23,453 bases of DNA, from contig DBXV01000024.1 of the NCBI GenBank assembly GCA_002309695.1, positions 156-23,608 on the forward strand. The letters are read 5' to 3'. Below the pieces are notes generated by a model, which was not told the DNA's origin, searched no databases, and saw nothing but the letters and a program-made list of their open reading frames with translations. Positions 16,526 to 23,159 of this stretch are shown in pieces (positions within the stretch are counted from its first letter, which is position 1; every line of letters begins with the position of its first letter). Origin of the DNA: Myxococcales bacterium UBA1203 (lineage in GTDB: Bacteria > Myxococcota > Myxococcia > Myxococcales > UBA5297). A program made the position numbers and the translations under genes.

Positions 16526-16560
16526 AGACAGCTGTCCATTTTGGATTTGGACAGCCGTCT
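16526..16560 (-). promoter_or_regulatory. Strong RNA hairpin between ligase-dehydratase and GT2 genes
   Basis: In the 123-nt gap 16472-16594, plus-strand 16526-16538 (AGACAGCTGTCCA) pairs with 16548-16560 (TGGACAGCCGTCT): 13 bp with one G-T, around a nine-base loop. On the transcribed minus strand it is followed by TCATTTTC rather than a clean T-run. It may be a weak terminator, a processing or stability element, or an operator. Confidence 0.5.
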
Positions 16561-16594
16561 GATTTCCCCCGGCCAGGTGCCGGAGAAGGTGAAT

Positions 16595-18382
16595 TTACTG
16601 CTCTGAAAAGACGAACTGCCCCTGAGAGCAGAGCTGCGTCTCATCGGACAGCTCAAAGCTGACGCGCGGTTTGCCGGGAAGCCGTCGCAGAGACAGCGTC
16701 AGGCGGGTGCCGGGCGGGATGGTCTTTTTGAATTTCAGCTGGGTGATGCGTTCGGGGCAGCGGGCCAGGTCGGGCCACACGCGGGCAATCTGCCGATGAA
16801 CGATAAATTCCAGCTGAACGACGCCGGGCAGGATGGGGAGCCCGTCAAAGTGCCCCCGGAAATAGAAGTAGTCGGCGGGAACGGGGATGGTCAGGACGAC
16901 GCCCTGGCCGTCGTCAGAGGGCGTTTCGCTGACGGGGTCCAGAGGGACAGGACTGTCGGCAAAGGCCGCCTGGAGATTCCGAACTTCATCGGTCAGCGCC
17001 GGGTCATGGGGGGAAGCCGTCGCGGCAGAAGCTGACGCACCGAAGAGCGCGCGAAGTTTGGTCTTTTGCAGCTTGCCGTTCTCCTCGCGGGGCAGCGCGT
17101 CCACGAACTGAATGCGCCGGGGCAGCGCCACCGGATCCAGCCACTGGAGCAGACTGTTTCGGAGCTGTTCTTTGGTCAGGCCGGGCTCTGCCGCCACAGC
17201 TGCCCACAGCTCTGCGCCGCGTCCGGAATCCACGGTCTCAGACAGGCAGGCCGCATCGCGGACGCCCGGCGTGTTGAGAAGGTGCCGCTCCACTTCGGCC
17301 AGAGCCACGCGCTTGCCGCCGATTTTGACCACGCCGTCGAGGCGCCCCAGCAGCCGGAAGCGCCCGTCGGGCAGAAGCTCAATCCGGTCGTCGCAGGGAA
17401 GCGGCATCTCGGTCCCGGGAGGCAGGAAGGGCGAATCCAGCAGCAGGCGGCCGTCGGCGTCGCAGGACACCTTCACTCCGGCCAGAGGCTGATGCGGCGC
17501 GCCGGGCTCCTCGCGAAAGGCGATGCCGCCCGTCTCCGATGACCCGAAAATTTCCGTGACCCTGAGGCCGAATTTTTCTCTCAGCTTCTGCGCCGTCTCG
17601 GGCGGAAGCGGCGCGCTGGAAGAAGTGACGCGCTTCAGAGGCGGCATGGCGTCCAGCTCGGCAATCGAGCGCAGATGCGCGGGAACGCTGACGAGATAGG
17701 TGGCGCCGATGTCGCGGGCATGGGCGGCGACAGCATCGGGGAAGAGCGTGGTCTGACGGTCCATGACGCCGCCGGACATGAGGGGAACCAGCACGCTCCA
17801 GATGAGCCCGTAGATGTGGTGGCCGGGAACGGTGGCGGCAAAGACCTCGCCGGGCTGAATGCGGAAGCTCTCCACGTGCGAAGCCGCTTCACCCAGAAGC
17901 TCGCGCGCGGCCTTGGGACAGCGCTTGTGCTCGCCGGTGCTGCCCGAGGTGTAGAGCGTGGCAATCACCTGCTCGCCGTCGAAGGTCAGAGGCGACATCT
18001 GCCCGGCATTTGCGCCGCTGGCTGGCCGTCCGATGAACCCGCGCAGATCCAGCCCCTCCCGGCCGTCCAGGTCGTGAACGATGAGCTGGATGCCGGGACG
18101 CTGAGACAGGGACTTCACTGTGGAAGCCTGGCCGTTGGGCGGCAGCGCGGCGATGAACCCGGCCTTCCACACAGCCAGAAGCGCCGCGGCGAAGTGAAAG
18201 CGGTCCGCGCAGATGACCAGAACTTCCGGCGTGACGCCGTCCTGCGTTTTGGTGATGCGGCCTGAAATGGCCTGAGAGAGCGCTTCGGCGTCGGACAGAA
18301 GCTGACCCGCACTGATGGGGCCGGGCGCGCCGACTGCCGCGGGAGCATCGGGCCGCTGATGGGTGGGGATGGTGAATTTCAT
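16595..18382 (-). CDS. Fusion of acyl/aryl AMP ligase with a hotdog 3-hydroxyacyl-ACP dehydratase (ApeH-ApeI-like)
   Basis: This is a 595-aa two-domain enzyme. Residues 1 to about 448 form an ANL-superfamily adenylating domain: ATP loop TLYTSGSTGEHK (142-153), FGSSETGG (279-286), DDRIELLPDGRF (331-342), GRLDGVVKIGGKRV (346-359) and a candidate catalytic Lys, K437, in ENGKLQK. Residues about 498-593 form a FabZ/FabA-like hotdog domain with GHFDGLPILPGV (510-521) and active-site H511. By family, the first half activates a carboxylic acid for transfer to a carrier protein and the second dehydrates 3-hydroxyacyl-ACP. In the APE clusters I know, the equivalents (ApeH, ApeI) are usually separate neighbours. 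The ATG overlaps the upstream membrane-protein gene by 4 nt. The substrate is not readable from sequence. Confidence 0.9.
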   Translation of the reverse strand: MKFTIPTHQRPDAPAAVGAPGPISAGQLLSDAEALSQAISGRITKTQDGVTPEVLVICADRFHFAAALLAVWKAGFIAALPPNGQASTVKSLSQRPGIQLIVHDLDGREGLDLRGFIGRPASGANAGQMSPLTFDGEQVIATLYTSGSTGEHKRCPKAARELLGEAASHVESFRIQPGEVFAATVPGHHIYGLIWSVLVPLMSGGVMDRQTTLFPDAVAAHARDIGATYLVSVPAHLRSIAELDAMPPLKRVTSSSAPLPPETAQKLREKFGLRVTEIFGSSETGGIAFREEPGAPHQPLAGVKVSCDADGRLLLDSPFLPPGTEMPLPCDDRIELLPDGRFRLLGRLDGVVKIGGKRVALAEVERHLLNTPGVRDAACLSETVDSGRGAELWAAVAAEPGLTKEQLRNSLLQWLDPVALPRRIQFVDALPREENGKLQKTKLRALFGASASAATASPHDPALTDEVRNLQAAFADSPVPLDPVSETPSDDGQGVVLTIPVPADYFYFRGHFDGLPILPGVVQLEFIVHRQIARVWPDLARCPERITQLKFKKTIPPGTRLTLSLRRLPGKPRVSFELSDETQLCSQGQFVFSEQ

Positions 18383-19113
18383 GGATTGCCTTCCGGACTG
18401 TCCGACAGGGCATTTGACTGCTGCACGGAATCGGCGGGCGGCGTTCGGCAGGGAAAAATCCGGGCGGCGAGCCGGTCCAGCGCGTTCTGCGGTGGGTGAT
18501 GCCGGAATCGGTATTTGCGGACCACGAACTCTCCGGCGAAGAGCAGGCCCATGAGGACGTACGAGATGAGTCCTGTGTAGAGCGCCCAGGCGCTGCGGGG
18601 GCCGAACAGCGCCAGAACCGCGCAGGCCGCGCCGTTGAGCGAAAAAAACAGCGACCAGATGACAGTGACGCTTCGGCAGTAGGTGATTTCAGCGGCGTTC
18701 AGGTCGTTCGTCTGCATGCGGGCGAAGCGCTCCACCATCGGCGGCGGGCTTTTCAGCGTCCAGGCGAACTGGGCCAGCATGACGGCACTGACGATGACCG
18801 GATAGGCGCGCATGAAACGCTCATCGTTGAAGGCCATGGCCAGCCCGATGAGGAACACAGCGCTGAGGGACAGCCCCAGAAGCTGCTTCGCCTGACTCCG
18901 GTGCTTCCAGATGCGGACAGCGGCGCCGGGAATGAGAAACGCCAGCAGGATGGCCGCCACATGCCGGACACTGAGCCTCGAAAGTCCCAGCCACACCGTC
19001 AGCGGATAGGCAGCGACGAAGAGGACCGACAGGACGCCGAAGGCGATTTTCAGGGCGCTTTTGAGTCTGCCTGACCTGCCGATGCCGCTGTCACTTCCGG
19101 GCGAGCTCGTCAT
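18379..19113 (-). CDS. COG4648-like polytopic membrane protein of acyl-lipid/aryl-polyene clusters
   Basis: The 244-aa protein has about six hydrophobic helices (around residues 23-44, 51-68, 79-97, 104-121, 146-170 and 174-198) and a charged C-terminal tail. The assignment to COG4648 (ApeG-like) rests on size, topology, motifs such as FNDERFMRAYP and AEITYCRSVTVIW, and above all on its position between the ACP and AMP-ligase genes. Function is unknown in characterised clusters, as far as I recall. Its ATG lies inside the ACP gene (23-nt overlap) and its end overlaps the ligase start by 4 nt. Co-translation with both neighbours is therefore likely. Confidence 0.75.
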   Translation of the reverse strand: MTSSPGSDSGIGRSGRLKSALKIAFGVLSVLFVAAYPLTVWLGLSRLSVRHVAAILLAFLIPGAAVRIWKHRSQAKQLLGLSLSAVFLIGLAMAFNDERFMRAYPVIVSAVMLAQFAWTLKSPPPMVERFARMQTNDLNAAEITYCRSVTVIWSLFFSLNGAACAVLALFGPRSAWALYTGLISYVLMGLLFAGEFVVRKYRFRHHPPQNALDRLAARIFPCRTPPADSVQQSNALSDSPEGNP

Positions 19114-19360
19114 CGATGAAGCTGCTCAGGCTCTGGACGCTGCGGAAAATGGCGTGGTTCTTCTCATCGTCCGTCTTGGTGGAGATGCCGTATTTCTTCT
19201 TGATGGCCATCGCCAGCTCCAGCGCGTCGATGGAATCCAGCCCAAGCCCCTCGCCAAAGAGGGGCGCCGAGGGATCGATGTCCTCGGGCTTCACGTCCTC
19301 CAGATTGAGGCTCTCGATGATGAGGTTTTTGACTTCGAGTTCGCGTTCGGGATTCGACAT
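19091..19360 (-). CDS. Acyl carrier protein
   Basis: This 89-aa acidic protein carries the phosphopantetheine site GLGLDSIDALELA, with S43 the attachment serine. The ATG at 19360 has only a weak purine-rich site (AAGAAAG) upstream. DSI rather than the DSL of FabB/F-partner AcpP proteins is common in ACPs of APE-like and specialised pathways. It lies in one cluster with AcpS, which would install its cofactor, and with the AMP ligase that would charge it. This suggests a dedicated carrier rather than the housekeeping AcpP. A 126-nt leader containing a strong hairpin precedes it, the largest gap in the cluster. Confidence 0.95.
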   Translation of the reverse strand: MSNPERELEVKNLIIESLNLEDVKPEDIDPSAPLFGEGLGLDSIDALELAMAIKKKYGISTKTDDEKNHAIFRSVQSLSSFIDDELARK

Positions 19361-19393
19361 GTCGTTGCCGTTCTTTCTTGGGTGAGGTCCCGG

Positions 19394-19422
19394 CGGCCGG
19401 CCCTTTTTCAGGAGGGCGGCCG
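19394..19422 (-). promoter_or_regulatory. GC-rich hairpin in the leader between plsC-like and ACP genes
   Basis: Plus-strand 19394-19398 (CGGCC) and 19400-19404 (GCCCT) pair with 19418-19422 (GGCCG) and 19413-19417 (AGGGC), with one bulged base. The result is ten GC-rich pairs around an eight-base loop. No T-run follows in the transcribed direction. It may stabilise or process the mRNA to raise ACP output; this is inference. The rest of the gap shows no gene. Confidence 0.4.
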
Positions 19423-19486
19423 TGTCATTGCCGGGAGGTGTCCGGTGAATCGGAAGGGGAAGTGAAGAGGTGCTGCGCGCCGGGCC

Positions 19487-20422
19487 TCACGGAGGAGTAC
19501 CGGCGTTTTCTGAATCCGTTTGGACGGACGTACAGTTTTGAGGTTCCGGAGCCTCATCGCGGCCGCCCGGCGGCACTGCATCGGCAGGCTGAGACGCGGG
19601 AAGTTCCTTTGGAGACGCGCCTTCGGCAGGGCCGCTTTCCGGGGAAATCATGCCCAGCTCCTTCAGGCGTTCCTCGTAAATCGCCTCCACCCGCTTCATC
19701 ATGTCGCGCGAGTTTTCGTCGGGCAGGGGCGAAATCGGCGCACCCAGCGAGATGCGGACTTTCACGCAGTCCACGGGCAGCCGATACCAGTGCATCCCCT
19801 TCATCAGCGTGCGCGGCGCGTTGGTGATGTAGGCGGGAAGCACGGGAACGCCGGCGCGGCAGGCCATTTCAAAGGCGCCGCGGCGAAATTTGCCGAAGCC
19901 GCGGATGGGCGAGCGCGTTCCCTCGGGAAAGATGAGGACGGGAATGCCCTGTTCCAGACGCTGGATGCCCGCGGCGATGACGGAGGCGCCGGAGAAGGCA
20001 TCGCCGCCGCCGCCGTCGATGAACTGACAGCGTCTCAGAAGCGGGCCGAGCATCGGGCTGTTGAACATGTAGTCCCGCGCCACGATGGCCACCTCGGGGA
20101 AGCAGGAGAACAGGGCCACCATGTCAACCAGCGATGGATGGTTGGCGATGAGGACGAAGCGGCCGTCCTGAGGAAGGTCGGCGGAAGACGGCGTGTCCGA
20201 GAGATCGAACAGCCGGACTCGGCACATGAAGCGGAAGAGAAACTGGAACGACGCGCTGACGCGCTTCCGGCAGGCGAGGGCCTTCTCTTTGGGCGTTCCC
20301 GGCGTCCGCCGGTGAATGCGCGGCAGGTCCACCCAGGCCAGCCAGGTTCCCCAGAAGCCAAACAGAGAGAAGGACACGGCTGTGGCAGCCAGGTGTCTGA
20401 GCCTTTTCAGCAGGCGCATCAT
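19487..20422 (-). CDS. PlsC-like 1-acylglycerol-3-phosphate acyltransferase
   Basis: The 311-aa enzyme has an N-terminal hydrophobic segment (about 12-31), the catalytic NHPSLVD motif (HX4D: H95, D100), and the acceptor-binding FPEGTRS motif (165-171), followed by GKFRRGAFEMACRAGVPVLP. The family acylates lysophosphatidate or similar acceptors from acyl-ACP or acyl-CoA at the inner membrane. The last 50 or so residues are Pro/Ala/Glu-rich and probably disordered. The ATG overlaps the acpS stop by 4 nt. Its place in this cluster, where APE clusters also carry a PlsC-like gene, suggests a specialised lipid-assembly role, though a housekeeping PlsC cannot be excluded. Confidence 0.9.
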   Translation of the reverse strand: MMRLLKRLRHLAATAVSFSLFGFWGTWLAWVDLPRIHRRTPGTPKEKALACRKRVSASFQFLFRFMCRVRLFDLSDTPSSADLPQDGRFVLIANHPSLVDMVALFSCFPEVAIVARDYMFNSPMLGPLLRRCQFIDGGGGDAFSGASVIAAGIQRLEQGIPVLIFPEGTRSPIRGFGKFRRGAFEMACRAGVPVLPAYITNAPRTLMKGMHWYRLPVDCVKVRISLGAPISPLPDENSRDMMKRVEAIYEERLKELGMISPESGPAEGASPKELPASQPADAVPPGGRDEAPEPQNCTSVQTDSENAGTPP

Positions 20423-20805
20423 GGCGTTCGCACCACCACGGTCGCGGCCGCCATCGAGGCTGTATGGCTGAGCGTCACGTGCAGGTCGGCGCCCTCAAGT
20501 CCGGCATCGGCCAGCGCGCCGGCAGCGGTGGGACCCAGCGCCATGAGCGGACGTCCGTCAGGAGCGTTGACCACCTGAATGTCCCGCAGGGCGATTCCCG
20601 AAAAGATGCCGCGGCCGAGCGACTTGAGGAACGCTTCCTTGGCGGCAAAGCGGGCGGCGAAATGTTCGGCGGGCCGCGCTTTCGAGGCGCAGTAGGCGCG
20701 CTCATTCACGCCGAAAACTTCCTCGGCAAAGCGGGGACGGCTCAGGCTTCGCGCCATGCGCCCGACCTCGACCAGGTCGGTCCCAATTCCAAAAAAGCCA
20801 GCCAT
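20419..20805 (-). CDS. acpS: Holo-[acyl-carrier-protein] synthase
   Basis: AcpS transfers 4'-phosphopantetheine from CoA to the serine of apo-ACP. From the ATG at 20805 it is 128 aa, close to the usual size. IGTDLVEVGR (7-16) carries the metal-binding Asp, D10, and FAAKEAFLK (53-61) has the conserved Glu (E57) and Lys. VTLSHT follows near the C-terminus. A GTG at 20856 in the same frame would add 17 unconserved residues. The ATG has GGAGG 13 nt upstream, a rather long spacing, so the start is not certain. It is the first gene of the minus-strand cluster. Confidence 0.95.
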   Translation of the reverse strand: MAGFFGIGTDLVEVGRMARSLSRPRFAEEVFGVNERAYCASKARPAEHFAARFAAKEAFLKSLGRGIFSGIALRDIQVVNAPDGRPLMALGPTAAGALADAGLEGADLHVTLSHTASMAAATVVVRTP

Positions 20806-20879
20806 CTTCCCGAACACGCCTCCGCACCAACGGCCCAGCTCCGCCGGCAGAGACACCCCCCTGGGCGGAAGGGCGGCGG

Positions 20880-20908
20880 CGCCTACTTGAGCGCATGGGG
20901 TGCGTCAA
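20880..20908 (-). promoter_or_regulatory. Possible promoter of the acpS-to-coaD cluster
   Basis: On the minus strand TTGACG (20903-20908) and TAGGCG (20880-20885) are 17 nt apart, about 75 nt upstream of the acpS ATG. The -35 match is good and the -10 match poor. The placement suits the first gene of the cluster. Confidence 0.28.
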
Positions 20909-20934
20909 GGCCCGCTGAAGAGGGCGGAAAAACG

Positions 20935-20962
20935 TTCCGAAAAGCTGATTTTTCATTCGGAA
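20935..20962. repeat. 7-bp inverted repeat in the divergent acpS / small-protein intergenic region
   Basis: TTCCGAA (20935-20941) and TTCGGAA (20956-20962) are perfect inverted copies separated by 14 AT-richer bases. The position, between divergent transcription units and upstream of the possible acpS promoter, would suit an operator. It could equally be chance. Confidence 0.3.
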
Positions 20963-21065
20963 ATGGGGCGGAATCTGCCGCCGCCGGGTTTGACTCGTCC
21001 CGCCTGCCGTGGTCACTCCGCCGCCATTTTTAGAAGCCCGTCCAACAAACGTCAGGGAGGCCTCC

Positions 21066-21329
21066 ATGGGATTCGTCGTCGGCAAAGTGATGAAGAAAGT
21101 GAAGAAGAAGGTGCGGAAGAGCGTCGGGAAAGCCGCTGCGGCCGCTGTTGGCATCCTCATCTGCAAGGCGACTGGAAGGAGACTCGGCAGAGTCGCGGGC
21201 AAGGTGGCCGGCATCGCAGTGGGAACTTTTGCCGGAAAGCTGGTCTTTCGGTTCGTGGTGAAGCCCGCTGCCAGGAAAGTGGGCAAAGCGGTGCTTCGCC
21301 GTGCCGCTAGGCGCTTCGGTGCCGTCTGA
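21066..21329 (+). CDS. Small, acid-free, highly cationic glycine-zipper protein (87 aa)
   Basis: I do not recognise this family. The ATG at 21066 has a strong GGGAGG site five bases upstream, which decides the start. The product has 14 Lys and 10 Arg and no Asp or Glu (net about +24). Residues 7-22 are a Lys-rich amphipathic-looking stretch. Residues 23-65 are Ala/Gly/Val-rich and moderately hydrophobic. Glycines at 37, 41, 45, 49, 53 and 57 form an unbroken GxxxG zipper with exact four-residue spacing. The C-terminus (66-83) is again basic. There is no signal peptide. Possibilities are membrane-inserting oligomer, antimicrobial or toxin-like peptide, anionic-lipid binder, or nucleoid/RNA-binding protein. 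It is followed by a terminator, so it appears to be its own transcript, divergent from acpS. Confidence 0.75.
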   Translation: MGFVVGKVMKKVKKKVRKSVGKAAAAAVGILICKATGRRLGRVAGKVAGIAVGTFAGKLVFRFVVKPAARKVGKAVLRRAARRFGAV

Positions 21330-21446
21330 CGCCTCGGTTCCAGCGGAAAATTCGGCCGCTGTGAGCTCTGCCGCGCGGGGGAGTGCGCGGGACGCGCCGG
21401 CTTGCCTGACAGAGGCTTTTTCCCTAAACGCCCCGCGCTTTTCCGG

Positions 21447-21482
21447 CGTCCCGACCTCAGCGGCCGGGACGTTTTCTTTTTT
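21447..21482 (+). terminator. Intrinsic terminator between the small cationic gene and tpiA
   Basis: CGTCCCG (21447-21453) pairs perfectly with CGGGACG (21465-21471) around an 11-base loop, followed by TTTTCTTTTTT (21472-21482). It lies 118 nt after the small gene's stop and 58 nt before the tpiA ATG. It should end the small gene's transcript, or act as a leader element for tpiA. Confidence 0.8.
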
Positions 21483-21539
21483 CCGCAAGGCATCTCAGGC
21501 GGTCCCCGCTGGGGCATCCGCCCGGAGGACAAACGCAAC

Positions 21540-22301
21540 ATGAAGCCCACACCGTTTATCGCTGGAAACTGGAAGATGAACGAGACCATTGCCGAGGCCA
21601 CTGCGCTGGTCACTGCTCTCAAAGACGCCGTCAAAGACGTGAAGGGCATCGACATCGCCGTCGCTCCGACGGCCACCGCGCTTTCGTCCGTCGCCCCCCT
21701 CCTCAAGGGCACGAACATCGCGCTCTCCTCGCAGAACGTTCACTGGGCCGACCACGGCGCCTTCACCGGCGAGATTTCCGTCAACATGCTCAAAGAAATC
21801 GGCTGCGCGTGGGCCATCATCGGCCACTCCGAGCGCCGCCAGTATTTCGGCGAGACGAACGAGGGCGTGAACAAGCGCGCCACGGCGGCCATCAGGGCTG
21901 GCCTGGGCGCCATCATCTGCGTTGGCGAGACGCTGGCTGAGCGCGAGGCGGGCAAGACTCTGGAAGTCGTCAGCACGCAGGTGAAGGAGGGCCTCAATGG
22001 CCTCACCGCCGAGGACTCGAAGCTCCTCGTCATCGCCTACGAGCCCGTGTGGGCCATCGGCACCGGCAAGGTCGCCACCACCGCGCAGGCGCAGGAAGTT
22101 CACGCGCACATCCGCAGCCTCCTCAAGGCGCAGTTCGGCGATGAGGCCGGCGCAGCGGTGCGGATTCAGTACGGCGGCTCGGTGAAGCCCGGAAACGCCG
22201 CCGAGCTCCTTGCCCAGCCGGACATCAACGGCGCTCTCGTGGGCGGCGCGAGTCTGAAAGCTGCCGACTTTGCCGCCATCATTCGCGCGGCGCTGAACTG
22301 A
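21540..22301 (+). CDS. tpiA: Triosephosphate isomerase
   Basis: TpiA interconverts dihydroxyacetone phosphate and glyceraldehyde-3-phosphate in glycolysis and gluconeogenesis. The 253-aa length is standard. GNWKMN (9-14) carries the catalytic Asn/Lys, IGHSERRQYFGET the electrophilic His, AYEPVWAIGTGKVAT the catalytic Glu and flexible loop 6, and YGGSVKPGNA the phosphate-binding loop. The ATG at 21540 has GGAGG 11 nt upstream. The frame is open further upstream but through the terminator hairpin, so that extension is rejected. It has its own terminator downstream and is not followed by secG, a common tpiA neighbour. Confidence 0.98.
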   Translation: MKPTPFIAGNWKMNETIAEATALVTALKDAVKDVKGIDIAVAPTATALSSVAPLLKGTNIALSSQNVHWADHGAFTGEISVNMLKEIGCAWAIIGHSERRQYFGETNEGVNKRATAAIRAGLGAIICVGETLAEREAGKTLEVVSTQVKEGLNGLTAEDSKLLVIAYEPVWAIGTGKVATTAQAQEVHAHIRSLLKAQFGDEAGAAVRIQYGGSVKPGNAAELLAQPDINGALVGGASLKAADFAAIIRAALN

Positions 22302-22324
22302 GACAGCCGGCTTTCTCTGAAATT

Positions 22325-22357
22325 GGGGCGCGGGCAGATTGTCCGCGCTCCTTTTTT
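22325..22357 (+). terminator. Intrinsic terminator after tpiA
   Basis: Bases 22325-22333 pair with 22343-22351 (nine pairs, one G-T, mostly G-C) around a nine-base loop, followed by six Ts (22352-22357). It lies 24 nt after the tpiA stop and only 38 nt before the next start codon. The next gene therefore either depends on read-through or has a promoter overlapping this region. Confidence 0.85.
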
Positions 22358-22394
22358 CTTCGGCTTTCCCAAGGCTCACGAAAGGATTTCCGCG

Positions 22395-23159
22395 ATGCCC
22401 AACGACGAACCGCAGACCTGGGAGGACGCGCTCCGCATCATTCAGGCGGCGCCCTGCAACGAGCTGCAGCTGCAGCGCATCGGCGAGGTGGCACAGATCG
22501 ACACCGACACGCGCTTTCTGGAGCTGGCGTCATCCCTGACGCTGACGGGGGAGTGCGTGGGCAAAAAGTTCGGCTGCGCCGTCGAGGTCATGGAGGCCAG
22601 CGCGTTTTTTGCCCTGCCGCAGAAACCCAAGGGGCCGCCGCCTGCCGGGGCCGCCGGAATGGAAAACGGCGACGCTCTGGCGATTGAGTTTTCGGCGGAT
22701 ACGTCCTCGACGCGGTTCGACTGCATCCAGTGGAGCCTGGACATTCCGCTCTCCGGGCAGGAGCTCGTGGGGGCATGTCAGCGGATTCGCTCGTCTCTCA
22801 ACGTGAATGGCTGCCTGTTCATCGCGCTGCCCGTCCGTCTGGGAGTTCGGCCGTCCGAAGATGCGGCGTCGTTCTACCAGAGCATCTGTCAGGCGCCGTT
22901 GATGATGCCCAGGGATGTGGCCTCGGCTCTTGAAGAGAGCGGATTTGAAACGCTGGCCGTTGAGTTCGCGCACAACCGTCAGGCGCTGGCCCGCTATCGG
23001 ATGATTGAGTCGGCTCTGGAGAAGTTTTCGGACGTGGGCGCGGCGGTCAAAGAGCGCTGGAAAAAAGAGACGCGGCTGTTTCTCAAAGAGGGCGGTGTCT
23101 CCTTCTTTCCCTCGGCGGTTTTCGTGGCGCGCCGCTGGGAATACGTGGACGGCACATGA
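22395..23159 (+). CDS. Methyltransferase-like protein with degenerate SAM-binding motif (uncertain)
   Basis: The ATG at 22395 is supported by AAAGGA eight bases upstream and gives 254 aa. The N-terminus (about 20-75) and the segment FDCIQWSLDIPL...IRSSLNVNGCLFIALP follow the layout of class I methyltransferases (post-I Asp/Cys strand, then a helix and the L..NG.LFI.LP strand). The glycine-rich SAM loop expected near residues 40-55 is not seen; LELASSLTLTG stands there. RDVASALEESGFETLAVE resembles the family's C-terminal strand-helix. It may be a non-catalytic relative or a different fold altogether. The next gene overlaps its stop by 4 nt (ATGA), which suggests joint expression with a secreted protein. 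Confidence 0.55.
   Translation: MPNDEPQTWEDALRIIQAAPCNELQLQRIGEVAQIDTDTRFLELASSLTLTGECVGKKFGCAVEVMEASAFFALPQKPKGPPPAGAAGMENGDALAIEFSADTSSTRFDCIQWSLDIPLSGQELVGACQRIRSSLNVNGCLFIALPVRLGVRPSEDAASFYQSICQAPLMMPRDVASALEESGFETLAVEFAHNRQALARYRMIESALEKFSDVGAAVKERWKKETRLFLKEGGVSFFPSAVFVARRWEYVDGT

Noticed and set aside
20702..21718. 338-codon minus-strand frame spanning acpS, the intergenic region and the small protein
   Set aside because: It overlaps acpS in another frame and the well-supported small plus-strand gene. Its sequence is low-complexity and has no start site.
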